A DNA stretch of 64,000 bases from contig VZQC01013859.1 of NCBI GenBank assembly GCA_009823505.1, positions 295,245 to 359,244 on the forward strand, given 5' to 3'. Below the pieces are notes generated by a model. The model worked only from the letters and a program-made list of their open reading frames with translations, did no database searches and had not been told where the DNA came from. The position numbers were made by a program, and so were the translations under genes. Origin of the DNA: Rhizomys pruinosus (lineage: Eukaryota > Chordata > Mammalia > Rodentia > Spalacidae). Shown here one piece after another: positions 10,368 through 21,839 of this stretch (within the stretch, counting starts at the first letter, position 1; each line of letters begins with the position of its first letter).

Positions 10368-10964
10368 CTGGATTGAATTTCTTGCTAGAAAGACACCGAT
10401 ATTGTAGAAAAACCACCTTCTGCTTTTGCTCAAGGAGACAGGTGGATTGAGTGCTTTCGTTTTTGTGGTCAAGGACTTGCTTGGCTCTTTGGGGTGTCTG
10501 CTCCTTTCACATCTTCCCCCATGGTTAGGGGGAAACAAGTGATTGTAGTTATGTTTTAAGTCCTCTGATTGAAACATGAAGGTCATTTCCCACTTAAAGC
10601 TTCCCATCCTCACTGTAACCCAGGCTGAGCCCCTGGGGAGCAGAAATGGGGGGGGGCATGAAATGCTCCTCACCATCGCTGCCTCACTGCGCAGAGTCTG
10701 CTGCTGCCGCTGTTGCTCCAGCACCTCCAGTTGTGTTGCTCCATCTTTGCTCTCCAGTTATTTTCTCTCTTAATTGCCCGAGTTCAGAATTTTGTCCCGT
10801 ATAGTAAGGTTCCTCGCATGGAGCAGGACATACACTCAGCCTCTTGGGAGGTGGTGTGCTCCAGGTCTTGAGGCCAGTTGCCTAAGACATGCCCCATTCC
10901 ATTATCTTGAGAGAGTTAAAACACTTTTATGTTCAAGTTATGGATTGGTATATATCCAGGATCT
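10368..10964. other. Unrecognised DNA
   Basis: No repeat family or convincing exon recognised. The 136-codon minus-strand frame over 10314-10724 starts in the duplicated A-rich repeat and shows no recognisable domain. Confidence 0.45.
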
Positions 10965-11099
10965 GTTATTCATCTGTCATCTATCATCTATTTCTCAATC
11001 TATATCTATTGTCTATTATTTTTCATCTTTATTACCTATCTCTTTATCTATTTATCATTATCCCATATCTATATTTCTTCTATCTATCATCTATCTATC

Positions 11100-11142
<43 letters not shown>

Positions 11143-11235
11143 ATGTATGTATATATGTATGTGTATATCAATCTCTCATCTAGCTCTCTATTATCGATAG
11201 ATAATCATTGATAAATGATAGATATATCATTTATC
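10965..11235 (+). repeat. (TATC)n microsatellite, imperfect flanks
   Basis: Uninterrupted tcta/atct repeats run about 11096-11142, with degenerate versions on both sides. Reading frames here are only tetranucleotide periodicity. Confidence 0.95.
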
Positions 11236-11252
11236 AATCTATCTTCTATTTC

Positions 11253-11590
11253 AGCACCATTTATTGAAAAAGTTATCTTTTCACCAATTGAATTGTCTTT
11301 GCATCTTTGTAAAAAATGAATTGAGCACACATATGGGTAACATTATGAACTTCATTCATAAGTAAAATATTTGGTTCTAGGCCATACTAGATACTGTATA
11401 GATTATATAAAATAGCTTCATAATAAGTCTTGAAATCAAATAATACACACTTTCAACTTTCTGTAAAAGTGTTTTCAAATTGTTTTGTTTACTGTCAGTC
11501 CTATGCCTTTCAAGAGACTTTAGAATCCATTTGTCAGTTTCTGTTTTTAAAAGCTTGAGGGAATTTTGATTCAATTCATTGTATGAGGTT
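11253..11590 (-). mobile_element. Old L1 (L1M-like) ORF2 fragment
   Basis: Antisense of ORF2: 'cagcaccatttattgaaaa' near the start and 'gggaattttgattcaattca' near the end are in the right order and spacing for the region between the RT domain and C-terminus. It is highly diverged, so it predates the rodent SINEs. Confidence 0.7.
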
Positions 11591-12571
11591 CCTGTAGGTT
11601 CCCTTTTAATATTGTCTTTTCTTTATTTTTTTTAAAATTTGCTTCTTCTTTGTAAATCTCTTCCCTTGTGCTCACTCAATTATTTCCTGTCTTCCACTAT
11701 TTTCTTGGGCACAGGATTCTATCTCAGTCTTTTTCATCTTTTGCTTAGCTGAGCTCCAATCTCCTTCAATCTAATCCTTTATTTTATTCTTTTGCCATTA
11801 CTCATTATAAAGAACAAAAATGTAAGTCTCTGTGTATTTCCCAGAGGAAGACATTCTGACTCCAGGAATCTAGGATGGGCCTATAACTTCAGGTTGCTTT
11901 TTTTTAATGGTAGTTCTTCGATTATCAAGAGAATTATAGGCTGTATGCATTTAAACCTCAGGGTACATTGCTTCAAAAGGCATCCTTGGAAAAAGCAAAG
12001 GACAAATAATAAATAAAGAAAGTATCCTTCCAGTACCAGTCTTTGATATGCCAGGTGTGGCTTAAAGAACTTCTGGTAAATCCTGGATATGGGGCATTAA
12101 GGCAGATCTGTTATCTATTATTAGGTCTGGATATAGGAAGCCCATTTTTGGATGGTTTCTTCCCCCTGGGTGTCTTGAACTGGGTGTTAAGGAGTGGAAC
12201 ATGTGTTTTAGATGTAGAAATTCATGAATAAAATGGCCTTTGGGTAAGCCTAGGTATTTTAAACATCTGGTCCTCAAATGCAGAAACCAACTTTCTGTTC
12301 TTGATGTAAGAGCCATCACGTAGTTTGGGGGGGTGTGATTCAGAGCCAGAGCAACAGTATTTAATAGATCTCATTGTTTTCATTCTCTGCCCAATGTTTC
12401 ATATTCCAATATTTTGATCTTTCTAACTTAAAAAGATTAGTCTTTGACATTTGGAATAGTGTTCAAGTTGCATTCCTTGACACAAAAGGACTCTGCACTT
12501 GTTTTGTTTGAACTTCATCACATTTCTACAAGTCTATTGTAGGTAATGTAGAAATATTTATTCTATTTTAT
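11591..12571. other. Unrecognised DNA
   Basis: No repeat, RNA gene or exon recognised over about 980 bp. Confidence 0.5.
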
Positions 12572-12585
12572 TATTATTATTTCTT

Positions 12586-12732
12586 TTTTGGTCTTTTCGA
12601 GACAGGGTCTCCCTGTAGCCCCAGCTGTCCTGGAACTCACTCTGTAGACCAGGCTGGCCTTGAACTCACAAAGATCCACCTGTCTCTGCCTCCCAAGTGC
12701 TAGGATTAAAAGCGTGCACCACCACGCCCAGC
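12586..12732 (-). mobile_element. B1 SINE inserted in a B3 tail
   Basis: Complete antisense B1 from 'tggtcttttcgagacaggg' to 'caccacgcccag'. Duplications tattattatttctt (12572-12585) and tattattctttctt (12733-12746). It lies at the T-rich end of the next SINE. Confidence 0.93.
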
Positions 12733-12746
12733 TATTATTCTTTCTT

Positions 12747-12935
12747 ATGTGTGTATTTTGCCTACATGTAGATAGATGCACCACTAACATTCACAGAAGC
12801 CAGAAAAGGGTGTTGGATACCTGGAACTGGAGTTAGGGACAGTTGGTAATAGCCATATGTGTTTGCCAGGAACTGAACCTGGGTCCTCTGCAGGAACAGC
12901 CAGTGCTCTTAACTGCTTAACCATCTCCCCAGCCT
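12747..12935 (-). mobile_element. B3/B2-type SINE
   Basis: Antisense SINE: 'gccagaaaagggtgttggat', 'ctggaactggagtt', 'gaacctgggtcctctgcagg' and the terminal 'accatctccccagcc'. More diverged than the CpG-rich B2 copies. Confidence 0.85.
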
Positions 12936-13769
12936 TGAAATACATATTTTAATATCTCGGTATCTTTGCTTCTTCATTTTCTCTGCTTCAATGCCTCTGA
13001 AATTATTTGCATCTTAAAGTATTCAACACAAGCATCACTCTCTGTGAACTCTAAGTACAATTTCTACTTATCTGGCTGCTTTTCAGGTATGTTATTTTAC
13101 AGTTCCTATGAGTTGGGCACCATTTTCCATCCTACTTTTCAGTCAACAGGCTCACAGATCTTACCATAAATCAGCTGCAGTGTTCCTTACCTCAGCACCA
13201 ATACTTTCATCATTAGTGACACACGTTGTATGTATCTTATGCTACATAACTGAGTATGCTGCATCTTACTTCAAAATGCATTCAAAAAGTATGATAAACT
13301 TCTTCTGGTTCTTCCAGATGCTCAGACTACTTCCAAATAAGAAGAGAAATCCATTTTCAGGAAATCAAGAAGAGCAAGAAGTGAGACATTGGAAAGGGAT
13401 CGGAGATCAGGAGGGCATAGCAAGACTCCTCTGCTGTCGCATAGTTCCCTGTGTGTGCCTTTCAGACATCCCTTCTTTGCCTTGCTTCTGCTGTCACTGT
13501 TGCGCCCTGTGACAGGAAATGGCTGCCTCATCGTGCAACAATACTGTCTTTATAGTCCACTGGCCAAACTGGGCTCATTGGCATGTTACGGTCCTAATTT
13601 AAATTAATGAAAAGGTAAAGGTGAATAGGGCACATGCCCATCTTTCTTCCTCCCACCTGTAGTCAGAGCACAACAGACACTACTAAAATGACCTCATACA
13701 TGTTAAAGCAGGTCTCAGAGAAGGGCAGACCTAGGCTAAGAAAATGCCACTAGAATAGTGGTTACTTTA
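12936..13769. other. Unrecognised DNA
   Basis: No repeat family recognised. The 134-codon frame at 13108-13512 has no recognisable domain and no convincing splice context. Confidence 0.45.
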
Positions 13770-13787
13770 GATAAATTCATGATTTGT

Positions 13788-13933
13788 TAGATAGGGTTTC
13801 CCTAGCCCCAACCTGCCTGGAACTCCCTATGTAGATCAGGCTGGCCTCAAGCTCACAGAGATCCACTTGCCTCCCTGGGAGTGCTGGGATTAAACATGTG
13901 CACCACCATGCCCAGTGATTCTGGTCTTATCTT
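13788..13933 (-). mobile_element. B1 SINE without A-tail, 18-bp TSD
   Basis: Antisense B1 body (about 13792-13916) inside a perfect 18-bp duplication (gataaattcatgatttgt at 13770-13787 and 13934-13951). There is no T-run at the expected tail end, and about 17 extra bases lie beyond the B1 5' end before the right duplication. Confidence 0.85.
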
Positions 13934-13951
13934 GATAAATTCATGATTTGT

Positions 13952-15691
13952 AATGTTAATTATGGATTATTCTTGTAAGAATAGTTTATTTTGACGCATC
14001 TCAAGTGAAAGTGTGGGCAATGGAAGACTAATGTGCATATCTTAATTTTATGGGTCTACTGACATTTTATTGAGTGACACAACAATGAAAGAAAAAGACT
14101 GTGTATTTTGAGGACAAAGCTGTCCATGCTGCCTGTGTGTTTCAAAACACGTATTTTTCTGGGTGGGGTGCTTTTTCTAAAGTTCAACCATATAGTATAA
14201 TACTCTTGGCATTTAGAAAGAGACTGGAAAACATGCAATACTATATTGATTCTTTCGAAGTATCTGTTTGTCCAAGGAACATTTAATCTCTGGAGAAACC
14301 CACTTGGAAGTAAGATGATATAATAAATCCTTCTCAATATGTCTCTCAAGTTTTTAATGAGATCATGCACAACTCTACTGTGCAAGCATCGAAAGGAAGT
14401 CATTTTCTCACAGAGCACCCCTAGGTAGATGGTGGGTCCTTCTGTAGCTGCTCCTGTCCTGTATTTGAGTGAACTTCAGATAGCTTCCACCATTTCAGAA
14501 GAAAGAACAGGCAGAACCATCACTGTACCAAAAGCCATGCCAAAGGGATGGACATCCAGGAGTGGACAGCGCATTCCTCTCAGGACTTCACGTCATTGTC
14601 TATGAATTGGGTGTTGACAGTGTGCTTACCTCTCTGTTAAGTAAGGGAGAAGAAACAGACTCAATTCCAGAGTTCAGGCTCTGAAGCAGGCAGATAGCAC
14701 TGGGTGGGGTGAAAGTCTCTGGTTGCTCCATCTCTCGGGGTTCACTGCTTTCCTTGCAAGAAATTGCAAGATGCAATTTCTTTTTATGCAATGATTAATG
14801 TAGAAATAATGAGTTAATAGCATTAAAAAGGTAGGGGATTCACAAAAGTCTGAGAGACAAAAAGCAGTCTCCTGGTTAAAAAGTAATCCTCTCTTTCTTC
14901 TGTCATTAGAGTCTTCTCCTTTCACCCTCAAAGCAGTTAACTAGAGTAATTGGCTTTTATGTGTAGAAATGAATATAAACTCGTTTTCCTTTCCTGGAGG
15001 TTTGTGGTTCTTCAGTCCCACTGAAGAATCTTTGTCTGAGTGACAGGAGCTGAGGTTGGGTAAAAGTCACACCATGTCTTAGGATATAACCATGCCTTTC
15101 AAATGCTAAGTATTTTCATTGGATTACTTCTATTAACAAGTGCCTCTGCTATTGTAGATGGCTATGTAAATAATTCTCTAGAAGTTTTTGGAGTCTTATG
15201 TGACACATGTGTTGTCTACATAAGAATGAAAATATGACTGTATGTTGAAAATTTGAAATAATTTCAAATAGTCATATTACCTTGGCACTGGATAGCTTGA
15301 GAATGTGTTTTTCATGGGTGTAGAAAGTGACTGATGAATTCAATAGGATTTAAGTTTTGATAGGAATTATTTCTTGAAAGAAGTATTAGTAAAGCAGGGA
15401 AGTGAGCTAATTCTGCTACACAATATTCTGCATCCACGAGGATGAATATGTGTGTGTTTATTAGATGGAGTGAGGAAGAAGGAAAGATTTATGGTAGAGG
15501 AAATGGGAGTCAAAGTGGAATAAAATTGTTTATTGGCAGGTACAGAGGTGTGAGTTTACAGCTGGAAATGCAACAATGAATTCTAAGATTCTAGGATAAG
15601 TCTAGTACTTATAACCATTAAACAATATAATTTTATTTCCATTCTGTTTCTTTATAGAGAATATTTTTGTCGATATTTTGATATGAGAACT
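13952..15691. other. Long unrecognised stretch
   Basis: About 1.7 kb without a recognised repeat. The 120-codon minus-strand frame at 14056-14418 has no domain I recognise and is within the length expected by chance in AT-rich DNA. Confidence 0.5.
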
Positions 15692-15707
15692 AAAGATATG
15701 GTTTCTT

Positions 15708-15923
15708 GGGGCTGGAAAGATGGCCTAGTGGTTAAGAGCACTGACTGCTCTTGCAGAGGACCTGGGTTCGATCCCCAGCACCCACATAGTGGCCGAAAAC
15801 CGTCTTTAACTCCAGTTCCAGCTGAATCTGACACCGTCTTCTGACTTCCGCAGCATTGCACAAGGGTGCACAAACCTACATGCAGACAGTATTCATACAC
15901 ATAAAAAATAAATAAAATTTTAA
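15708..15923 (+). mobile_element. B2 SINE, 16-bp TSD
   Basis: Sense B2 from 'ggggctggaaagatggcc' with B box 'gggttcgatcccc' and an A-rich tail. Perfect duplication aaagatatggtttctt at 15692-15707 and 15924-15939. Confidence 0.95.
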
Positions 15924-16141
15924 AAAGATATGGTTTCTTTTGCAAACCAACTTTACATATTATGCAAAGTCAAATGATTCATAAGTGATATTTACTATGA
16001 CTGATTTCTTCTATGGAAATACAATATTATATGAGTTTTTTCCCTTTTTGGCTTGATCATTGCATATTTCGTTTAGACCTATTAGATCTTGGAGTGAATC
16101 TTGGGACTAGAGTATATGCTCATTTCATGATAGCCTTTTCT

Positions 16142-16266
16142 TTTTTTTTTAATTTTTTTAAATTTTATTTATTTATTTTATTTGAATGTATATGAATGTA
16201 CTGTCTGCATGTAGGCTTGTGCACCCGTGTCGTGCAATGCCGCGGAGGTCAGAAGAGGGTCTCGGA
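16142..16266 (-). mobile_element. 5'-truncated B2 SINE, 15-bp TSD
   Basis: Antisense tail half of B2: a T-run, 'tgtctgcatgtaggcttgtg', CpG-rich 'gccgcggaggtcagaag', then abrupt truncation. Duplication atgatagccttttct at 16127-16141 and 16267-16281. Confidence 0.93.
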
Positions 16267-16281
16267 ATGATAGCCTTTTCT

Positions 16282-16837
16282 ATATTCCACATCTCAATAA
16301 GCATACACTGCACTCCTGATAGAAAGCCAATTTCATTCACAGGTTTTTATAAATGTCCAAACTTGCTGTAAGTCTAGTATACCATTAGCCAATTTCAAAC
16401 CACTTTCTTGATCTGTTCTGTGATAAAATGCTCTGGCCAACAGAGCTGTTATGGGATTTGAGCTGCGGCTTGTTTCAAGTTGACTAGTGTAGATGTCAAT
16501 GCAAAGGCAGTGTAGCAGAGCAGCCCTTGGGACTTGGAACATGTTGGATTCTTCCTCCAAAAGCATCTATAATGAACAGAGCTATTTTGAAAGTATTCCT
16601 CGCAGTTCATGTCTTAATTCAGTCATCTGGGAACAGGAAAGCAGAGCCTTCTCAGCGTACCACAAAGGTGGATTTCTACGGTATTATGCACAATCCTCTC
16701 ATTTATTTTCACAGCGATAGAGGAGTTTCCGAGCCAAGTTCTGCAGGCATTTGGGGGAGAAGGAAAAGGTTCTTCAGGTGGCTTCAAATGACAATGTTTT
16801 TCCTTTTCATTTTCTTCTTCAAAAATGAAACTGTTCA
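16282..16837. other. Unrecognised DNA
   Basis: No repeat or exon recognised; overlapping short frames on both strands show no domain. Confidence 0.45.
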
Positions 16838-17035
16838 GGGCTGGTGTGATGGCCCAGCCCTGAAACTGCAAAGCTGGAGAATCGAGTTAGAGACTTGTAA
16901 CCCATATACAGATGGAAGGAGAGTGATCTTACAAAGTTATCTTCTGGCCTCCACACATGGTGACGTGTATGGGTGCACAGACATACACACGCAAACACAC
17001 ACACACACACTGATGAGAAATAAAATTAAATTTGA
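16838..17035 (+). mobile_element. Old B3-like SINE with CA tail
   Basis: Starts 'cagggctggtgtgatggccc', contains 'cttctggcctccacacatg' and ends in a (CA)n stretch and an A-rich tail. Strongly diverged. Confidence 0.65.
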
Positions 17036-17584
17036 AAAATGAAATTACCCACACATATACAACTTAGAACAAAGGATGCAATTCTTAGCACTACGTTTAT
17101 TTTGGCAAAACCCACCACACTTGGCAGCAGGGTTGATAAGGACTGGAAACAACATGAGAGTGAACGAGATCAACCTGTTCGATTCAGTAACTTCAGCTTG
17201 CACTGCTTTCCTTCTGGTCATACTGTCTGCACCCTGAGATATGCTGGTCTAGTTGTCTCCTAACAAATCAAAAAATGATAAAAGAGACAATAAACTTTGG
17301 GAGAGGGAGACTCTAGGCCAGGGGTCACCAATCATGATGGCAAGATCTCCTCTGGTGTTTGGTTGGTCTGTTCTTAACAGTGAGCATTTCCTATTAACAC
17401 CTTTGCCTAGAGAGACTGACAGGGTAGTTATTACTGAAAAGGGATTCTGGTTTCTGAAGCTTCTGGAAGTTTTCATATATGCAGAAAATAAATCATTACA
17501 TAGAATTGAGGCCAGCAAACTAATAACTGATTTTTGTTTAAGAGAAACTCACATAAGTAAGAACTCCAGTGATACTACATTTTT
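17036..17584. other. Unrecognised DNA
   Basis: No repeat family recognised. The frames here (17249-17518 minus, 17253-17699 plus) overlap antisense to each other and the latter runs into the following SINE. Confidence 0.45.
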
Positions 17585-18040
17585 ATTTTTATTTTTGTTG
17601 TGTGTAGTGTGCATAGATGTTCATGCATGTGGATTTGGAGACCAGAGGTCAATGTGGAGTGTTATCTTTAATCATTCTTCACCTTATTTTTGGAAATAGG
17701 GTCTCTCAGTGAGAAAGGAATCATGGATACCAACGGTCTGGTTGGCCAGGGAACTCCCAGGGCTGGGAATTACACGCACACACTACTGGCTCATTTTTTG
17801 TTTGTTTGTTTGTTTGCTTGTTTTTTCTTTGAGACAGGACAGCTCTGTCCTCAAACTTGCTATATGGACCAAGCTCTCCTTGATCTCACAGAAATCTGCC
17901 TATCTCTGCCTCTAAGGGCTGGGATTAAAGGCACGTTCCACCACACCTAGCCTATTGGCAGCTTTTTATGCTGGGGGTCTCAGCGTAGAACCTTATGCCT
18001 GCATGACAAACACGTTGATACTGAGCCACCTCCATAGCCC
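17585..18040 (-). mobile_element. B4 SINE split by a B1
   Basis: Antisense B4: GT-rich start, 'gaccagaggtcaatgtggag', 'aaatagggtctctcagtgag', then, after a nested B1, the end 'tatgctgggggtctcagcgt' to 'actgagccacctccatagcc'. Confidence 0.78.
17795..17953 (-). mobile_element. B1 SINE nested in B4
   Basis: Antisense B1: (tttg)n start, 'ctttgagacaggacagctct', 'gggctgggattaaaggcac' and 'caccacacctagcc'. B4 sequence resumes after it. Confidence 0.8.
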
Positions 18041-18085
18041 TGATATCACGGTTTTTACTTACAATCTTTTATCCAAGTCTTTTTC

Positions 18086-18140
18086 TTCCTTTCAAAGTTA
18101 ATTTAAACATGACCTTCAGTCCTTCCTCTTTGGTGGAGAA
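18086..18140 (+). repeat. 55-bp segment duplicated 1.79 kb downstream (copy 1)
   Basis: Begins ttcctttcaaagttaattta and ends ctctttggtggagaa. It matches 19874-19928 in the same orientation with two mismatches by eye and no indel. The flanking sequences do not match. Confidence 0.92.
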
Positions 18141-18659
18141 CTTTTTATTAAGGTGCATTTAATATTAAGTAATATCAACATGTATGTATTAAAGAGAGTG
18201 AAAATGATTGAAGGAACAGTTCTAAAGAAGCATTTAAGATTAAAACACCTAAGCAACAATAAAACTTCATTATTGGAAATTCCTTTTCATTTTCATAATG
18301 AGATTCCATCAAATTTCTTTGTTTGGGACTATAATGATTTAGAAATACTAGTTCCAGTGATTCATTTCCAATACAGAAACACTCAAAATATTCTGTTCAG
18401 TACTTAACTTAACTAGAACCATGTAAATGTTCTACTAGTCTAAAGAGTGGAAGGGATTGATGATTCTGTAAGAAAGTTGAAAACAGTAAGCTTTGTACTC
18501 TAGGAATATTGATGCTACAAGAGATTTTAATTATTTAGGAATCTAGATACTTTTATAATATTGTATTATACAGTGTATTAGACTGTTTATTGTACAAATC
18601 TGCATGTTCAGACAAGATAAGGAAATTAAATGTTGGGAAACATGAAATTTCTTCTAAAG
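18141..18659. other. AT-rich unrecognised DNA
   Basis: Nothing recognised. Confidence 0.5.
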
Positions 18660-18669
18660 CAAAAGGAAG

Positions 18670-18827
18670 TGGTTTTTTTTTATTGTCTTTTTGAGATAGA
18701 GTCTCCCTGAAGCCCCAGCTGTCCTGGAATTCACTATGTAGACCAGGCTGGACTTGAACTCACAGAGATCCGCCTGCTTCTGCCTCCCAAGTGCTGGGAT
18801 TAAAGGCATTTGCCACCACACCCGGCT
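18670..18827 (-). mobile_element. B1 SINE
   Basis: Antisense full B1 from a T-run through 'ccaccacacccggct'. Short near-duplicates aaaaggaag and aaagggaag at the edges may be the TSD. Confidence 0.93.
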
Positions 18828-18982
18828 AAAGGGAAGCATTTCTGAAAAGCCCCTTGATTAACTATATAAAATGAACCATGTGTTCCCTACATTTTGTTTA
18901 TCTTAGTCCAACACTTTGAGGTTTAGCTCTGGATCTGAAGTTGAAATTGGTTCAAACTTATTTAAGTTTTCTTTCATTTTTC

Positions 18983-19033
<51 letters not shown>

Positions 19034-19036
19034 TAT
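18983..19036 (+). repeat. (TTTC)n microsatellite
   Basis: About 13 uninterrupted tttc units. The 66-codon frame through it is a periodicity artefact. Confidence 0.97.
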
Positions 19037-19278
19037 CTTTACATCTTGTTTTACAGTTCTGAGGACTCAGGCAGCCACTCTACCACTGAAAATTATTTAT
19101 TCTTATTTTTAATATTTTTATTTATAATAGTAAAAAGTTGATAGAATTAAACTTAATTGTAGAATGAGAGAATATTTTTCACAGAAATCTTAGTTGATTA
19201 GATCTGAAATCGATTCAAAACAGCTAATTATAAATATTCAAAATACTGATAATAAGAACAAACACATCAAATTTTGTT

Positions 19279-19477
19279 CTTTATTTTATGTGTATGTGTG
19301 TACCTTGAATGGGCATATGTGCACTGTGCATGTAGTGGAGGTCAAGAGAGGGTGCTGGATCCCCAGAAGCTGGAGTTACAGGCAGTTGTGAATCAAACCT
19401 GTCGTGCTGGGAAACAAACCTGGGTCCTCTGCAAGAACAGCCAGTCCTCTTAACCAGAGTCGTCTTTCCAGCACTCC
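19279..19477 (-). mobile_element. B3/B2-type SINE
   Basis: Antisense SINE with 'gaggtcaagagagggtgctg', 'gaagctggagttacaggcag', 'cctgggtcctctgcaagaac' and 'cgtctttccagca'. A short internal insertion separates the middle blocks. Confidence 0.82.
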
Positions 19478-19873
19478 AGCTCCTGATTTTTACTCTTTAA
19501 AGACAGGGATTACTGTCAAGATCAACTGGGGCTCTTTAGAAGTAGTGCTCATATTAAGCTCTAAGCTTGTCAACGTAGGTGTACAGAGGGGATTATATCT
19601 CAGATATTTTGACACAATTATTATCATTATCATTATCTGCCATTTTATCCTAGAAACCCAGTTACTAAACCAGAGTTGAAAGATATGACCCTATTGTGCT
19701 ACCTTGTCTGTTGAATTTCTGGTAGATGCTCAGAAAACTGGAGAAGAAATGAATGAATGGAAGAAACTAAGACCTTAAACAAAAGAGTCTTAACACATGA
19801 ATCTTTTCCAGCCTCCAAATAGGAACAGCACTGATCCGTTTTAGAACCACACTGCATTTCACGAGGACCCTAA

Positions 19874-19928
19874 TTCCTTTCAAAGTTAATTTAAACATGA
19901 CCTTCAGTCTTTACTCTTTGGTGGAGAA
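19874..19928 (+). repeat. 55-bp segment duplicated from upstream (copy 2)
   Basis: Partner of 18086-18140 in the same orientation with two mismatches. Too long to be an ordinary retrotransposon target-site duplication. Confidence 0.92.
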
Positions 19929-20128
19929 GCTAGGTTGCTGCAATTTTGGTTCAACAAGTTATGTTGGTGTCTAGCTGGAAAATAATGTAGAAAACACAGA
20001 GGTAATTATATTTCTAAATTCTATAAAATTCCTTCTTTCTTAATTTTTTATTTTAATACCATTCAAAACTTGGTAATAATTGTAATTTGAAAACTACTAC
20101 TCATGCTCCTAAGAGAGGCAGTACTCCT

Positions 20129-20177
20129 GTGAGTGTGTGTGTGTGTGTGTGAGTGTGTGTGTGTGTATGTGTTTTGT
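20129..20177 (+). repeat. (GT)n microsatellite
   Basis: gt/gagt alternating run with a few interruptions. Confidence 0.95.
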
Positions 20178-20999
20178 GTTGTGGTTTACCCCAATAAAGG
20201 TCCCTGGCTACTTATTAGCTACAGTTAATCTGATTATCAAATAGAGTTAGCAACCAAAATAAGAACTCATTGTACAATATATATTGCATAATACATAACT
20301 CAAAATCCAATAGAATTCTGCATGAGAAAAATGTTACAGGCTGACCTGGGATAGTGAATCATATTTTTCATTTCCACTGAGACACTGAGTGTCTATCCTA
20401 CCCTCTGGGGGGTAGTAATCCAGTGTGTTCAGTCATTCTTGTCCTGGAAAGTCATCGGAAGGCTGGTGTTACTGTAGGCTCAAAATCTGGGTTTGATGCT
20501 AATTAAGGATACCCACAGTCTTCAGTTTGGGACTGCATCAAAGAAAATTTCAGTTGACACTTGTCTTTCCCTTTTTAATTTGAGTATAAGGGATGAGTTT
20601 ACACTGAGTTGATCTTTAGAGGTGAGAAGAGAGAAACATTTATTTGTCTGAGAATTCTCTTAGTCATGGTCTCTCTTAAAGGATGTGTGACTGTTTGACA
20701 TGGTGTCCAAGTCACTTTAGCACTCTGGATTAATTGCAAACTGGTGGCTTTGTGGGTGTGATAGTTGGATGTGCCTCAGCAGTGTTTTAGAGATAGTTTG
20801 TACCCTCTTTGAGTTGTCGGAAAATGAGAAATCATTTTGTACCCCTGACCCAAAAAAAGAAGAGCTGAGACATAGTCAAGCTAACAATGTTGACATGCCA
20901 TTTCGACATCACAATATTGTATAATGATAACTACTGCCAGATGTCATAAAACATTCCTTCTAACTAAACTATAAAAAACTACTGAGTGGAAGAAAGAGA

Positions 21000-21415
21000 T
21001 GAGGTTTCAAGACAAGAAAAGACATGGGAAAGGTTCAAGCATACTACTAAGTACAAAAAGCCCATCTAAAGAGGTGCAGACTGTGATAATCTCAGGAAAG
21101 GCAAAACTGTAGACAGTAGTTGCAAATGTTAAGGGATGAACAAACTCTTAGGGCACTGACATTCTGTCTCTTACACAGTGATGGTGGAGCAGGCTATAAA
21201 CATTTGTTAAGCCTGCAGAACATATAACCCAAGTGAACCCTGATGTAAATCATGGTGCAAGAATTGGATTGTAACAAATGGACCTTGGTGGTAGAGGATA
21301 TCAAAAGTGGGTGTGGGAGGTATTTGAGAGGGGACGGGATATGTAGGAACTTTAAATTTCCTGCTTCATTTTTCTACAAACCTAAAACTGCTGTAAAAAG
21401 AAGACAGCAGTAAAG
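21000..21415 (+). mobile_element. Old mammalian L1 (L1M-like) 3' end
   Basis: 'agtgaaccctgatgtaaatc', 'ttgtaacaaatggaccttgg' and the end 'aacctaaaactgctgtaaaa' match in order and spacing the 3' terminal region of old eutherian L1M elements as I recall it. Confidence 0.6.
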
Positions 21416-21839
21416 TATTTATTATGTGTCTACTGCTGCTCTCGGTACTGGGGTCATGGTCCTAGGCAGTCTTGACCCCACAGAGCAGCTCTATTGATTT
21501 TACTATTTACTAGTCTGATGTAAAGCTCACACCTCCTTTTATTTAACTTCATACCCTACAGTCCTTCCAAGACATTTCACGTCTTTATGCCTGAGCTTCC
21601 CTGGGCACAAAAGAAGCTAAAGGCTTTATGATTATGTAGTTAAATGGCTAAGCAAAGTATTCTTAATTAAAAAGCATCTTTATAAGCTGTGTAATTAAGC
21701 AAACTATATTAGAACAAGAAAGCTCTGACATCAGCAATGAATTATTCTGCCTAGGAAATGTTGGCTAGGGGATTCAACCCCCCCCCCAAAATTTATAAAG
21801 ACCTTTTGCCTATAAGTGAGATATATGCAAGGAGAAAAG
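21416..21839. other. Unrecognised DNA with a C run
   Basis: Nothing recognised apart from a run of about 10 C at 21778-21788. Confidence 0.5.

Larger units (their letters stand above)
19478..20999. other. Unrecognised stretch with a GT repeat and a 55-bp duplicate
   Basis: Holds the second copy of the 55-bp duplication (19874-19928) and a (GT)n run at 20129-20177. The remainder shows no repeat family or ORF of note. Confidence 0.5.

Noticed and set aside
10774..11211. 145-codon Ile/Tyr/Ser-rich frame
   Set aside because: Most of it is the (TATC)n microsatellite and its degenerate flanks.
14056..14418. 120-codon minus-strand frame in unique sequence
   Set aside because: No recognised domain, no splice or promoter context, and a plausible chance length in AT-rich DNA.
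16527..17042. 171-codon plus-strand frame
   Set aside because: Its second half runs through a B3-like SINE and CA repeat, and the first half overlaps antisense frames without any domain.
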